From assembly GCF_000568255.1 (NCBI RefSeq), contig NZ_KK037166.1:3379634-3421623 (forward strand): a DNA stretch of 41,990 bases, read 5' to 3'. Positions 8,440 through 16,738 of this stretch are shown in pieces. How positions within the stretch are numbered: position 1 is the first letter of the stretch; every line of letters begins with the position of its first letter. The stretch comes from Kutzneria sp. 744 (lineage in GTDB: Bacteria > Actinomycetota > Actinomycetes > Mycobacteriales > Pseudonocardiaceae). The notes below the pieces were generated by a model that saw only the letters and a program-made list of their open reading frames with translations, did not search any database and was not told the origin of the DNA. The position numbers and the translations under genes are program-made.

Positions 8440-9616
8440 GTGTACCTGCTGCGCCACGCCCGGCTCGTGTTGCCGGGAGGAGTCGTCCACGACGGCCGCC
8501 TCGCCGTCGGCGGGGAATGGATCACAGAGCTGGGCACCGGCGCCAACGGCGGCCCGCATGCCGGCACCGAGGTCGTCGACCTCACCGGATACGTGGTGGT
8601 GCCCGGATTCGTGGACATGCACGTCCACGGGGGCGGCGGCGGCTCCTTTCGGCGAGGACTTGGAACAGGCGCGCAAGGTCGTGGAGTTCCACCGCTCCCA
8701 CGGCACCACGACGACCATCGGCAGCACCGTCACGATGGCGCTGCCGGAGCTGGAGCGGGCCGTCGAGGCGATGTCCGCGTTGGTGCAGGACGGTCTGCTC
8801 GCGGGCATCCACCTGGAGGGCCCGTTCATCAGCAAGGCCCGCTGCGGCGCGCACGATCCGGCGCTGCTGCGAGAACCCGAGGAGCACGTGATCGCCAAGC
8901 TGTTGGAGCGCGGGCACGGCGCCATCAAGATGGTGACGCTGGCGACCGAGCTCAACGGCGGCCTGCGGGCCGTGCGGCAGCTGACCGACAACGGCGTCAT
9001 CGCCGCCCTGGGGCACACCGATTCCAGCTACGAGCAGGCCCGCGAGGCCATCGACGCCGGCGTCACCGTGGCCACGCATCTGTTCAACGCCATGCGCGGC
9101 CTGCACCACCGCGAGCCCGGGCCGATCGCCGCCATGCTGGAGTCGGAGACAATCGCGGTGGAATTGGTCAACGACGGGCACCATCTGCACGACGCCGCCG
9201 TGGAGCTCGCTTTCCAGGCCGCCGGCCACTCTCGCGTCTCGCTGATCACCGACGCGATGAGCGCCGCCGGCGCCGGCGACGGCAGCTACGAGCTGGGCGC
9301 GCTGGCCGTGAACGTCGTCGACGGCGTGGCCCGGCTGGCCGACAACGGCTCCATCGCCGGCTCCACCCTGACCATGGACAGCGCTTTCCGCCGGGCCGTC
9401 CTCGTCAACGAGATCCCGTTGGAGCAGGCCGCCGTCGCCGCCTCCGGCACCCCGGCGCGGGTGCTCGGCATCGACGACCTGGTCGGCTCCCTGGAGGTCG
9501 GCAAGCGCGCCGATCTCGTCGTGCTGGACGACCGCCTCAACGTCGCCGGCGTCATGTCCCACGGCCGCTGGATCACCGAGGTCCCGGCGCCGCTGGTCAA
9601 CCAGGTCACCAGCTGA
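8440..9616 (+). CDS. nagA: N-acetylglucosamine-6-phosphate deacetylase, apparent +1 frameshift
   Basis: NagA removes acetate from GlcNAc-6-phosphate in cytosolic chitin and peptidoglycan sugar recycling. The true start is GTG 8440 behind AGGAGG (8429-8434). Its frame gives VYLLRHARLVLPGG and VPGFVDMHVHGGGGGSF, the expected N-terminus with the first metal-ligand HxH. After the TTT at 8647-8649 the homology continues in the next frame: GEDLEQARKVVEFHRSHGTTTT, HLEGPFIS, LGHTDSSYEQ, HLFNAMRGLHHREPG and ITDAMSAAGAGDG with the catalytic Asp. Removing one T restores one frame of about 391 residues. It is either a pseudogene or a sequencing error. A start at ATG 8558 would lose the metal-binding N-terminus. 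A dre site precedes it and a 20-bp stem hairpin follows. Confidence 0.88.
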
Positions 9617-9621
9617 ACGCA

Positions 9622-9668
9622 GGGAAGGACGCCTTACCCGCATTCAACGCGGGTAAGGCGTCCTTCCC
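9622..9668. terminator. Palindromic hairpin between nagA and the convergent permease
   Basis: A perfect 20-bp inverted repeat (9622-9641 and 9649-9668) with loop ATTCAAC. The arms begin GGGAAGGACGCCTTACCCGC. It lies 5 bp after the nagA stop and 4 bp before the permease stop, so it can end both transcripts. No T-run follows. It belongs to the same repeat family as 14896-14946 and 26286-26340. Confidence 0.8.
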
Positions 9669-9672
9669 CGCG

Positions 9673-11097
9673 TCAGGGCAGGTGCCCGGGAGGCGCGGCG
9701 GCGGCCATGGCCCGGACGCGCTTGCGCACGGCGAACCAGCCCAGCACCAGCAGCAGCACGACGGCCGGGATGCTGTAGATCATGATCCGGCCGGCCGGCA
9801 CGTCGAAGTAGCTCAGCGCCAGCACGAGCACCAGGAAGACCAGGGTGGCGTAGTTGGTGAACGGGGCCCACGGCAGCCGGTAGGCCGGCCGCTCGATCTC
9901 CCCGCGCCGGGCCTTCCGCTGCAGCGCCAGGTTGCAGATCATGATCATCGACCACATGCTCAGAATGCCCAGCGCCGAGAAGTTCAGGGCGATCTCGAAC
10001 GACTCCCCCGGCACGAACAGGTTGAGCACCACGCCCAGCACGTACACGCAGGCGGTCAGCAGCACGCCCCCGTACGGCACGCCGCCCCGGCTCATCACGC
10101 CCAGGAACTTCGGCGCGGAGCCGGCCGTGGACAGCGAGCGCAGGATCCGGCCGGTGGAGTACAGCCCCGAGTTGACGCTGGACAGGGCGGCGGTCAGCAC
10201 GACGATGTCCATGATGCCGGCGGCCCCGGGCACGCCGAGCGAGGACAGGAACGTGACGAAGGGGCTCACGTTCTTGTCGTACGAGCTGGACGGCATGAGC
10301 ATCACCAGCAGCAGCACCGAGCCCACGTAGAAGATCGCGATGCGCCAGCCGACGGAGTTCACCGCCTTGGGGATCACCTTGCGCGGCTCGGCCGTCTCGC
10401 CCGCGGCCACGCCGACCATCTCGATGGCGGCGTAGGCGAACACCACACCCTGCAGGATCAGCACCGCCGGCAGCAGCCCGTTCGGGAAGAAGCCGCCCTG
10501 CTCCACGATCAGCTGCGGACCGGTGACGTTGCCGTTGACCGGCGTGCGGGAGACCAGCACGACGATGGCGATCACCATGAACACGACCAGGGCCAGCACC
10601 TTGATCGCGGCGAACCAGAACTCCAGCTCCCCGAACAGGGTCACCGACACCATGTTCACCGCGAGCACGAGCAGCAGCGCGCACAGGGCCGGGATCCACT
10701 GCGGCACGGTCGGCCAGAAGAACTGCACGTACTTGGCGGCCGCGGTGACGTCGGCGACGCCGCTGCACGCCCAGTTCAGGAAGTACATCCAGCCGACGAA
10801 GAACGCCGAGCGCTCGCCGAGGAACTCCCGCGAGTACGACACGAACGAGCCCGAGCTGGGGCGGTGCATGACCAGCTCGCCCATGGCCCGCACCACGAAG
10901 AACGCGAACACGCCGGCGACGGCGTAGACGATGGCCAGCGACGGGCCAGCGGTCACCAGGCGGCCGCTGGCCCCCAGGAACAGGCCGGTGCCGATGGCCC
11001 CGCCCATGGCGATCATCTGAACCTGACGGCTCTTCAGGCCCTTGTGGTAGCCGGCGTCGCCGTCGTCGACGGCAACGGCCTCCGGGATGTGCGACAT
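9673..11097 (-). CDS. Amino acid permease (APC family; asparagine/D-serine/glycine type)
   Basis: A 474-residue, about 12-helix cytoplasmic membrane symporter. The APC signature is at the N-terminus: YHKGLKSRQVQMIAMGG then AIGTGLFLGASGRL in TM1. GELVMHRPSSGSFVSYSREFLG between TM2 and TM3 and the EMVGVAAGETAEPRKVIPKA segment of TM6 are characteristic of the AnsP/CycA/GabP branch. ATG 11097 follows AAAGGAC. Sequence flavour is closest, by recall, to L-asparagine permease AnsP and the D-Ser/D-Ala/Gly carrier CycA; substrate assignment needs a profile search. It is monocistronic and converges on nagA across a shared hairpin. Confidence 0.9.
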   Translation of the reverse strand: MSHIPEAVAVDDGDAGYHKGLKSRQVQMIAMGGAIGTGLFLGASGRLVTAGPSLAIVYAVAGVFAFFVVRAMGELVMHRPSSGSFVSYSREFLGERSAFFVGWMYFLNWACSGVADVTAAAKYVQFFWPTVPQWIPALCALLLVLAVNMVSVTLFGELEFWFAAIKVLALVVFMVIAIVVLVSRTPVNGNVTGPQLIVEQGGFFPNGLLPAVLILQGVVFAYAAIEMVGVAAGETAEPRKVIPKAVNSVGWRIAIFYVGSVLLLVMLMPSSSYDKNVSPFVTFLSSLGVPGAAGIMDIVVLTAALSSVNSGLYSTGRILRSLSTAGSAPKFLGVMSRGGVPYGGVLLTACVYVLGVVLNLFVPGESFEIALNFSALGILSMWSMIMICNLALQRKARRGEIERPAYRLPWAPFTNYATLVFLVLVLALSYFDVPAGRIMIYSIPAVVLLLVLGWFAVRKRVRAMAAAAPPGHLP

Positions 11098-11236
11098 GTC
11101 GTCCTTTCGGCCGCGGATTACGCCGTTTGTAGCAGAGTGACGAAGCGCTCACTCAGGGGAGCCGCCGATCACGGGACGGACGTGACATCTGTCCCGGGCG
11201 AACGGCCGGTCGGTGGGGCATGGTTTGCTCGTGGAC

Positions 11237-11740
11237 GTGAGTGAGACGACGGGGGTGCGGCTGCGGGCGCCACGGCACCGGATCAGCCGAAAGGCCGTTC
11301 CGTACTGGACCGTGCGGGCGCTGCCGGGATGGATCGTGCTGCTGGTCGGCGAGGTGCTGTTGAAGGTGTTGCCGGACGACCCGCCCGGGACGTGGCTGAC
11401 CGTCGTCATCGTGGTGACGGCGGTGCTGGCGCTCATCCACCTGGCGGTGATGCCGAGCTGGCGCTACCGGGTGCACCGCTGGGAGGTCACGCCGACCGCC
11501 GTCTACACCCAGTCCGGCTGGATCGACCAGGAGTGGCGGGTCGCGCCGCTGAGCCGGATCCAGACCGTCGACACCGAGCGCGGGCCGTGGGAGCAGCTGT
11601 TCGGGCTGGCCAAGGTCACCGTGACCACCGCGTCCGCCGCCGGCCCGCTGCACATCCACGGCCTCGACCTGGACGTGGCCCGCGGGCTGGTGGACGAGCT
11701 GACCGCGGCCACCGAGGCCAGCAAGGGCGACGCGACGTGA
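11237..11740 (+). CDS. PH domain-containing membrane protein (bPH2, YdbS type)
   Basis: A 167-residue protein with two N-terminal membrane helices (LPGWIVLLVGEVLLKVL and LTVVIVVTAVLALIHLAVM). A bacterial PH-like domain of the DUF304/bPH2 family follows, shown by WEVTPTAVYTQSGWIDQEWR, PLSRIQTVDTERGPWEQLFG and LAKVTVTTASAAGPLHIHGL. Start is uncertain among several in-frame GTG codons (11213, 11231, 11237); 11237 gives MSETTG and the usual length. The stop overlaps the start of the next gene (GTGA), so the two are translationally coupled. YdbS-YdbT pairs are membrane-bound; their role is poorly known, though the Bacillus pair is linked to resistance to certain bacteriocins. Confidence 0.85.
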   Translation: MSETTGVRLRAPRHRISRKAVPYWTVRALPGWIVLLVGEVLLKVLPDDPPGTWLTVVIVVTAVLALIHLAVMPSWRYRVHRWEVTPTAVYTQSGWIDQEWRVAPLSRIQTVDTERGPWEQLFGLAKVTVTTASAAGPLHIHGLDLDVARGLVDELTAATEASKGDAT

Positions 11741-13278
11741 GCGAGCACCAGGTGGACATCGCGCCCGCCCCGCCGCTCAACGAGCCGCCGGAGTGGTTGC
11801 GGCTCAACGGATTGATGGTGATCGTCAGCCCGCTCAAGGAGATCGTGCGGGCCGCGGTCCCACTGGTCGTGGTGTTCGTGGCCGGCGCGCACAGCTGGTG
11901 GCAGTGGCTGAGCCTGGTCGGCGTGGGCGTGCTGATCGCCCGCGGCGTCACGCACTGGGCGACGGCCCGCTACCGCATCACCGACGAGCAGGTCGAGCTG
12001 CGCTCGGGTCTGTTCAACCGGAAGACGCGGGCGGTGCCGCGGGACCGGATCCGCACCGTGGACATCACCTCGGAGTGGCAGCACCGCCTGGTCGGGCTGA
12101 GCGCGCTGAAGATCGGCACCGGTCGTCAGGACAAGGGCAAGGACGACGAGCTGGTCCTGGACGCCATCACCAAGGCCGAGGCCGAGCGGCTGCGAACCCT
12201 GTTGCTGACCAAGAACACCGCCGCCGCAGCGCCCGAGCAGTCCGCCGTGGACAGTGTGCCGGCGGCGGCGACCGAGCTGGTCCGGGTGGACCGGCGCTGG
12301 ACCTGGTACGCCCCGTTCACGCTGTCCGGCATCGCCGTCGTGGCGGCGGCGTTCGGCGCGGTCTGGCACTTCGCCAACGACCTGCACATCCGGCCGGACG
12401 ACATCACCCTGCTGCACGACGGGCTGGACCTGGTCGGCACCGAGTCGCCGTGGGTGCTGATCCCGGCGGCGGTCATCGTGCTGCTGCTGGTCGCGACGAT
12501 CGCTTCGGTGCTGGGCTACATCCTGTCGTACTGGAACTTCTCCGTGACCCGCGAGCAGAGCGGCACCCTGCACATCCGGCACGGCCTGCTCAACACCCGC
12601 TCCGTGTCGATCGAGGAGGCACGGCTGCGCGGCGTCGAGGTCAAGGAGACGCTGCCGCTACGCATGGTCGGCGGCGGGCGCGCCACCGCCGTGGTGAGCG
12701 GCCTGCGCACCGGCCGTGGCGACGAGCGCGGCGGCGGCCTGCTGCTGCCGGCGGCCCCGGTCGCCGAGGCGCACCTCGTGGCGGCAAAGGTGTTGCGAGA
12801 GCCGCAAGATCCGACCACCGCCTCCCTCACCGCGCACCCCCGCGCGGCGCTGCGACGCCGGCTCACGCGGGCCGTGGTCGCCGTGCTGGTGCTGGCCCTG
12901 GCGGCGTGGATCGGGTACGAGCTGGACCTCCTGCCGTTCTGGGTGTGGATCGTTTTTGTTGTGCTGACACCGTTCTCCGCGTGGCTGGGCCACGACCGGT
13001 ACCGCAGCCTCGGGCACACCCTGACCCACGGCTACCTCGTCTCGCGATCCGGCTCGCTGGTGCGGGAGACGGTGGCGCTGCGGTCCGACGGCATCATCGG
13101 CTGGCGGGTGCACGCCTCGTACTGGCAGCGCCGATCCGGGCTGGTCACGTTGGTCGCCACCACCGCGGCCGGACGTGGCGGATACCACGTGACCGATGCC
13201 GGCACGAGCCAGGCACTGGCCTTCGCCGACGAGGCCGTCCCCGATCTGGTGGCCCAGTTCCTGGAACCGGCCACATAG
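11737..13278 (+). CDS. PH domain-containing membrane protein (YdbT type, multiple bPH2 domains)
   Basis: A 513-residue membrane protein, partner of the preceding gene with a GTGA overlap at 11737-11740. A first membrane pair (about residues 35-75) is followed by a bPH2 domain (YRITDEQVELRSGLFNRKT, AVPRDRIRTVDITSEWQHR). A second membrane pair includes WYAPFTLSGIAVVAAAFGAV and a long IPAAVIVLLLVATIASVLGY helix, with a second bPH2 unit (HIRHGLLNTRSVSIEEARL). A third hydrophobic segment near 400-430 precedes a third, more divergent unit (GYLVSRSGSLVRETVALRS). This layout is typical of YdbT. Function in actinomycetes is not established; a cell-envelope role is inference. Confidence 0.87.
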   Translation: MSEHQVDIAPAPPLNEPPEWLRLNGLMVIVSPLKEIVRAAVPLVVVFVAGAHSWWQWLSLVGVGVLIARGVTHWATARYRITDEQVELRSGLFNRKTRAVPRDRIRTVDITSEWQHRLVGLSALKIGTGRQDKGKDDELVLDAITKAEAERLRTLLLTKNTAAAAPEQSAVDSVPAAATELVRVDRRWTWYAPFTLSGIAVVAAAFGAVWHFANDLHIRPDDITLLHDGLDLVGTESPWVLIPAAVIVLLLVATIASVLGYILSYWNFSVTREQSGTLHIRHGLLNTRSVSIEEARLRGVEVKETLPLRMVGGGRATAVVSGLRTGRGDERGGGLLLPAAPVAEAHLVAAKVLREPQDPTTASLTAHPRAALRRRLTRAVVAVLVLALAAWIGYELDLLPFWVWIVFVVLTPFSAWLGHDRYRSLGHTLTHGYLVSRSGSLVRETVALRSDGIIGWRVHASYWQRRSGLVTLVATTAAGRGGYHVTDAGTSQALAFADEAVPDLVAQFLEPAT

Positions 13279-13305
13279 GACAAGTCCGGTGTTAGGGTCC
13301 GATCC

Positions 13306-14889
13306 ATGTCGTGGATTCGGGGGGTCGCCGCCGCGGTGGCGGTGCTGACTCTGGGCGGATGTGCCAGCGCTGTGGAGGGCCAGGCGGAGCCGATTCTCGG
13401 TGCGCAGGGCAAGGTCAAGGGTCCGCCGGACCGTGACGGCGACGCGGTGCTGAATGCCCTGCGGCTGCTCGACGCCTGCGCGCTGATGGACGGTCCGGCG
13501 ATGGCCGCCGCCGGCCTGCCGGGCAACGCGCGGCCGGTCCCCGTGGCCGCGCACGCCTGCACGTTCACCGCGGACCCGGTCCTCGGCGACGCCGTCGAGG
13601 TGATGGTCGGCAAGAACACCAGCTTCGCCGCCAAGTACCACGAACTGCCGGTCACCATCGCCGGCGCCAAGGCGTACGTGGACGACCTGACGTTCAGCGG
13701 CCGCCCGGAGTGCTCCGTCGACATCCCGGTCAGCTTCTTCATGTCGATCGAGCTCCGGGACAAGCCCGGCTACGAGTCCAAGACCAATTCCTGTGACCAG
13801 GCCAAGGCGGCCGCCGCCGGCGTGATCGGCAAGCTCGGCAACCCCGACGCCGTCGCCATGCCGGCCTCGCGGCCGATGGGCAACTGGGACGGCTGCTCGC
13901 TGCTGACCGCGGCGCTGCCGGACCTGGACGCCAAGAAGGTCAAGCTGGACATGGATTCCGCGCGCTCGCCGTACGACAGCTGCTCGGCCAGCCAGGACGA
14001 CGGCAAGGGCAAGCTGACCGAGCTGGGACAGGTGGAAGTCAAGTACGACTCGGATCCGCTGGCCGGCGCCAACCGCACGCCTCGTCAGGTGGGCGACAAG
14101 ACCGCCAACGTCTCCGACATGAGCACCAGCTGCTACGTCGAGTGGGGCCTCGGGCCGTCCGGCTCGCCCGACAAGCTGTACGGCACCGTCACCGTCGAGG
14201 TGAAGCTGAAGGGCTGCGACAACGCGACCGCGCTGGCCGTGAAGATCCAGAAGGCGTTGGCCGGCGCGCCGCCCGGCAACGCCAAACCGCAGCGGCCCTT
14301 GCTGTTCAAGCCCGACGAGCCCGACACCGACGCCGTCGGCGCGTGCATCGACTTCCCCCAGAACGACGGCAACTGCGCGCCGTACCAGCCGTTCACGCTG
14401 CCGGCCTCGTTCGCGGAGTGGTTTCCCAGCACCGATTCCCAGCCGTCCATCGGCTGCGCCATCGCCGCTGACGCGGTGAAGGAGGTGTTCGGCGACGCCT
14501 TCAGGCCCGTGGTGTGGGGCCAGCACTGCTTCTTCGTTGAGCCGACGCACTCGCTGACCATCACCATCGACGTGGCCACCAAGTACGCGCCGGGCAAGTA
14601 CGGGGCCCGCCCCGACCTGTTCTCCAACGTGAAGACCATGTCCGTGTCCGGCAAGGCGGCCAAGGCCTTCACCAACACGATCCACACCACCAAGCCCGGG
14701 CACCCGGCCTACGACGAGTACGACGTGTACGTGTCGCCGCACAACGACCTCGACCAGCTGGGCATGATCGCCGGGCTGATCCAGGCCAGCACCCCGCGCG
14801 GCAGCAACCAGGACGCCGTGCCCGACATCAGCAAGCTGCACGAACTGGACAAGGTCATGACCAAGGTCATCAGCCAGTACGTGAAGTGA
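13306..14889 (+). CDS. Large secreted lipoprotein of unknown function
   Basis: A 527-residue predicted lipoprotein. The signal peptide MSWIRGVAAAVAVLTLGGC ends in a good lipobox (LGGC), so Cys19 would be lipidated and the protein anchored outside the membrane. The mature part has many spaced Cys residues (LDACALMDG, AHACTFTAD, GRPECSVD, NSCDQAKAAA, DGCSLLTA, GACIDFPQ, GCAIAADAV) that could form disulfides. It looks like two related halves, each with an LLxACxL-type motif typical of actinobacterial DUF3558-like or sensor lipoproteins. ATG 13306 follows the PH-domain gene by 27 bp in the same direction. The exact family is not recognised. A 25-bp-arm palindrome follows its stop. Confidence 0.75.
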   Translation: MSWIRGVAAAVAVLTLGGCASAVEGQAEPILGAQGKVKGPPDRDGDAVLNALRLLDACALMDGPAMAAAGLPGNARPVPVAAHACTFTADPVLGDAVEVMVGKNTSFAAKYHELPVTIAGAKAYVDDLTFSGRPECSVDIPVSFFMSIELRDKPGYESKTNSCDQAKAAAAGVIGKLGNPDAVAMPASRPMGNWDGCSLLTAALPDLDAKKVKLDMDSARSPYDSCSASQDDGKGKLTELGQVEVKYDSDPLAGANRTPRQVGDKTANVSDMSTSCYVEWGLGPSGSPDKLYGTVTVEVKLKGCDNATALAVKIQKALAGAPPGNAKPQRPLLFKPDEPDTDAVGACIDFPQNDGNCAPYQPFTLPASFAEWFPSTDSQPSIGCAIAADAVKEVFGDAFRPVVWGQHCFFVEPTHSLTITIDVATKYAPGKYGARPDLFSNVKTMSVSGKAAKAFTNTIHTTKPGHPAYDEYDVYVSPHNDLDQLGMIAGLIQASTPRGSNQDAVPDISKLHELDKVMTKVISQYVK

Positions 14890-14895
14890 CCGATG

Positions 14896-14976
14896 TCAGG
14901 AAGGGCCCCTTACTGACGTTGAACGTCAGTAAGGGGCCCTTCCTGACGTTCAACGCCAGTATCGGTCCCTTGATCT
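14896..14976. terminator. 51-bp near-perfect palindrome plus 3' tail between convergent genes
   Basis: Arms of 25 bp (14896-14920 and 14922-14946) are perfect complements around one central G. They read TCAGGAAGGGCCCCTTACTG then ACGTT, with a practical loop GTTGAAC. A tail with CGTTCAACGCCAG and GATCTT runs up to the zinc-ribbon stop at 14977. It probably terminates both flanking genes. A related tail is repeated twice at 38665-38782. Confidence 0.75.
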
Positions 14977-15264
14977 TCAGCCCAGGTTCTGCGGAAGCTG
15001 CTGGGCGGCCGGCTGCTGCGCGGCGGTCTCGTTCTGGGCCACCAGGGCCAGCGACTGCTCCTTGGACAGCTCGCTGACGTTGCCGCAGTACGTGCACTGC
15101 AACTGGTAGCGGTTGCTGACCGGGAACAGCGGGATGAAGAAGAACGTGAACTTGGTGGTGAACTTGCGCAGCGCGTGCGCCGCCGGATTGTGACAGTTGT
15201 TGCACACCAGCATGGTCATCAGCAGCTGCTGCACGTATCTGCGGAAACCCCAGATCAGAAGCAC
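14977..15264 (-). CDS. Zinc-ribbon domain protein (zinc_ribbon_15 type)
   Basis: A 95-residue small protein. Two CxxC knuckles are visible: CNNC near residue 20 and CTYC near 55, separated by FTTKFTFFFIPLFPVSNRYQ, the hydrophobic stretch typical of zinc_ribbon_15 proteins. The N-terminal LLIWGFRRYVQQ is also characteristic of that family. GTG 15264 is chosen because GGAG precedes it and homology starts there; upstream in-frame sequence belongs to the neighbouring gene's antisense. The Gln/Ala-rich C-terminus is variable. It probably binds one Zn ion; the cellular role is not known. Confidence 0.85.
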   Translation of the reverse strand: MLLIWGFRRYVQQLLMTMLVCNNCHNPAAHALRKFTTKFTFFFIPLFPVSNRYQLQCTYCGNVSELSKEQSLALVAQNETAAQQPAAQQLPQNLG

Positions 15265-15304
15265 GTCTTCTCCACCCCTAAAGTCGAAACGATCGAGCGG
15301 CAGT

Positions 15305-16678
15305 TTACAGCGCCTGCCACCCGTTCGGGTCCACTCCGCCGGGAATCTCGGCCGCAGTCTCGTACGGCTCCCGGCTGAAGATGAACGTGGCCAGGTCGAG
15401 GTGGCTGACCGAGCCGTCCTCACGGCGCACCACCCGCAGCGTCTCGCCCGCGTAGTAGCCGTCGAGGCCGATCCAGGTGTCCTTGCCGGTCGGCCGGAAC
15501 CGGGACGCGCGCCCGCCGACGCCCGACAGCGCCGTGAAGCTGATCCAGCCGTCGTGCGACAGCCGCAGCGCCCGCGGCGCCGGGCCCCAGTACCAGGTTC
15601 CAGTCAGGGCCAGCAGGTCCTGGTCCACCTCGGGCAGCGGCGCCCACTCGGCCGGGATCGACGGCTCCAGCGTGGAGATGATGTCGATCAGGTCCGCGAC
15701 CAGCATCGGCACGTCGACGCCGGTGGTCGTGTTGGTCATGGCGATGGCGGCGGTGCCGGTCTCGGGGTGCGCCCAGACCGTGGCCAGGAAGCCCGGCATC
15801 GAGCCGGTGTGCCCGGCCAGCCGGCGGTTGCGGTTGCGGGCCAGCTGGAAGCCGAGGCCGTAGCCGCCGGTCCACTGCTCGCCGTCCTCGACCACGGCCG
15901 GCTCCCGCATCTCGGCCACGGTGTCCGGGCGCAGCACGCCGCCCGTGTCGCCGGCGATGACGCGGGCCCAGCGGGACAGGTCGGTCAGCGTCGACCACAG
16001 CTGGCCGGCCGGGGCCATCGACACCGCGTCGTGCGACGGCTCCGGCAGCAGCACGTCGGCCCACGGGTGCACGGCCAGGCCGTCGGCGTGCGGCTTCTCC
16101 GGCATCGGCGTCGTGCGGGTCATGCCCAGCGGCTGCAGCAGCTCCGTGCGGACCGCGTCCAGCCAGCTCATGCCGCGCTGGCGGGCCACCAGCTCGCCGA
16201 GGGCGCCGTAACCCAGGTTGGAGTAGTGGAACCGGCGGCCCGGGCGGTGCTTGAGCTCCTCCGCGCCGACCCGCTCCGCCATCTCCGGCCACTCCACGCC
16301 CGGCGTGCGCTCCCACCACTGGCCCGGCGACTCCGCCGTGATACCGCTGGCGTGGGCCAGCAGCTGAGCCACGGTCACGTCGCCGAAGGCCGTGCCCGGC
16401 ACGTACTTGTCGTACGGGGCGTTCAGCTCCACCTTGCCCTCGTCGCGCAGGCGCATCACCAGCGCGGCGACGAAGGTCTTCGTGATCGAGCCGATCCGGT
16501 ACTGCGTGTCCACGCCGGGCACTTCGCCCGTGACCCGGCCGCGGCCGCCGCTCCACGCGATCTGCCCGTCCCGCACCACCGCCGCGACCAGCGAGGGCGC
16601 GCGCTTGGTGGACTGCTCGGCGGCGACGCGGTGCAGCAGGGCGCGCTCCGTGGAGGGCAGCAGGGGTTCGATCGGCAC
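15305..16678 (-). CDS. Serine beta-lactamase-like hydrolase (class C / EstB / PBP4* family)
   Basis: A 457-residue serine hydrolase of the beta-lactamase superfamily. The catalytic SxxK motif is S64-ITK67, the YxN motif is Y152-S-N154, and the HTG triad motif is H290-T-G292, all at expected spacing. No signal peptide is present, so it acts in the cytosol and is more likely an esterase or peptidase than a true secreted beta-lactamase. The 90-residue C-terminus (WYWGPAPRALRLSHDGWISF) resembles the lipocalin-like extension seen in some family members. Start GTG 16678 follows GGAAGGACC. It lies 41 bp upstream of the zinc-ribbon gene and is divergent from corA. Confidence 0.88.
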   Translation of the reverse strand: MPIEPLLPSTERALLHRVAAEQSTKRAPSLVAAVVRDGQIAWSGGRGRVTGEVPGVDTQYRIGSITKTFVAALVMRLRDEGKVELNAPYDKYVPGTAFGDVTVAQLLAHASGITAESPGQWWERTPGVEWPEMAERVGAEELKHRPGRRFHYSNLGYGALGELVARQRGMSWLDAVRTELLQPLGMTRTTPMPEKPHADGLAVHPWADVLLPEPSHDAVSMAPAGQLWSTLTDLSRWARVIAGDTGGVLRPDTVAEMREPAVVEDGEQWTGGYGLGFQLARNRNRRLAGHTGSMPGFLATVWAHPETGTAAIAMTNTTTGVDVPMLVADLIDIISTLEPSIPAEWAPLPEVDQDLLALTGTWYWGPAPRALRLSHDGWISFTALSGVGGRASRFRPTGKDTWIGLDGYYAGETLRVVRREDGSVSHLDLATFIFSREPYETAAEIPGGVDPNGWQAL

Positions 16679-16738
16679 GCCAGGTCCTTCCCGTTCAACG
16701 GCGTTGGGCGGCGGAGGCGGGCCGTTAGCCTGGCAGCC

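Noticed and set aside
14886-15077. Small plus-strand frame with KGPFLT-like repeats
   Set aside because: It is the translation of the palindromic DNA repeat and runs antisense into the zinc-ribbon gene.
15305-16678. Secreted antibiotic-resistance beta-lactamase
   Set aside because: There is no signal peptide, and the SxxK/YxN/HTG set is shared by many esterases and peptidases of the superfamily.
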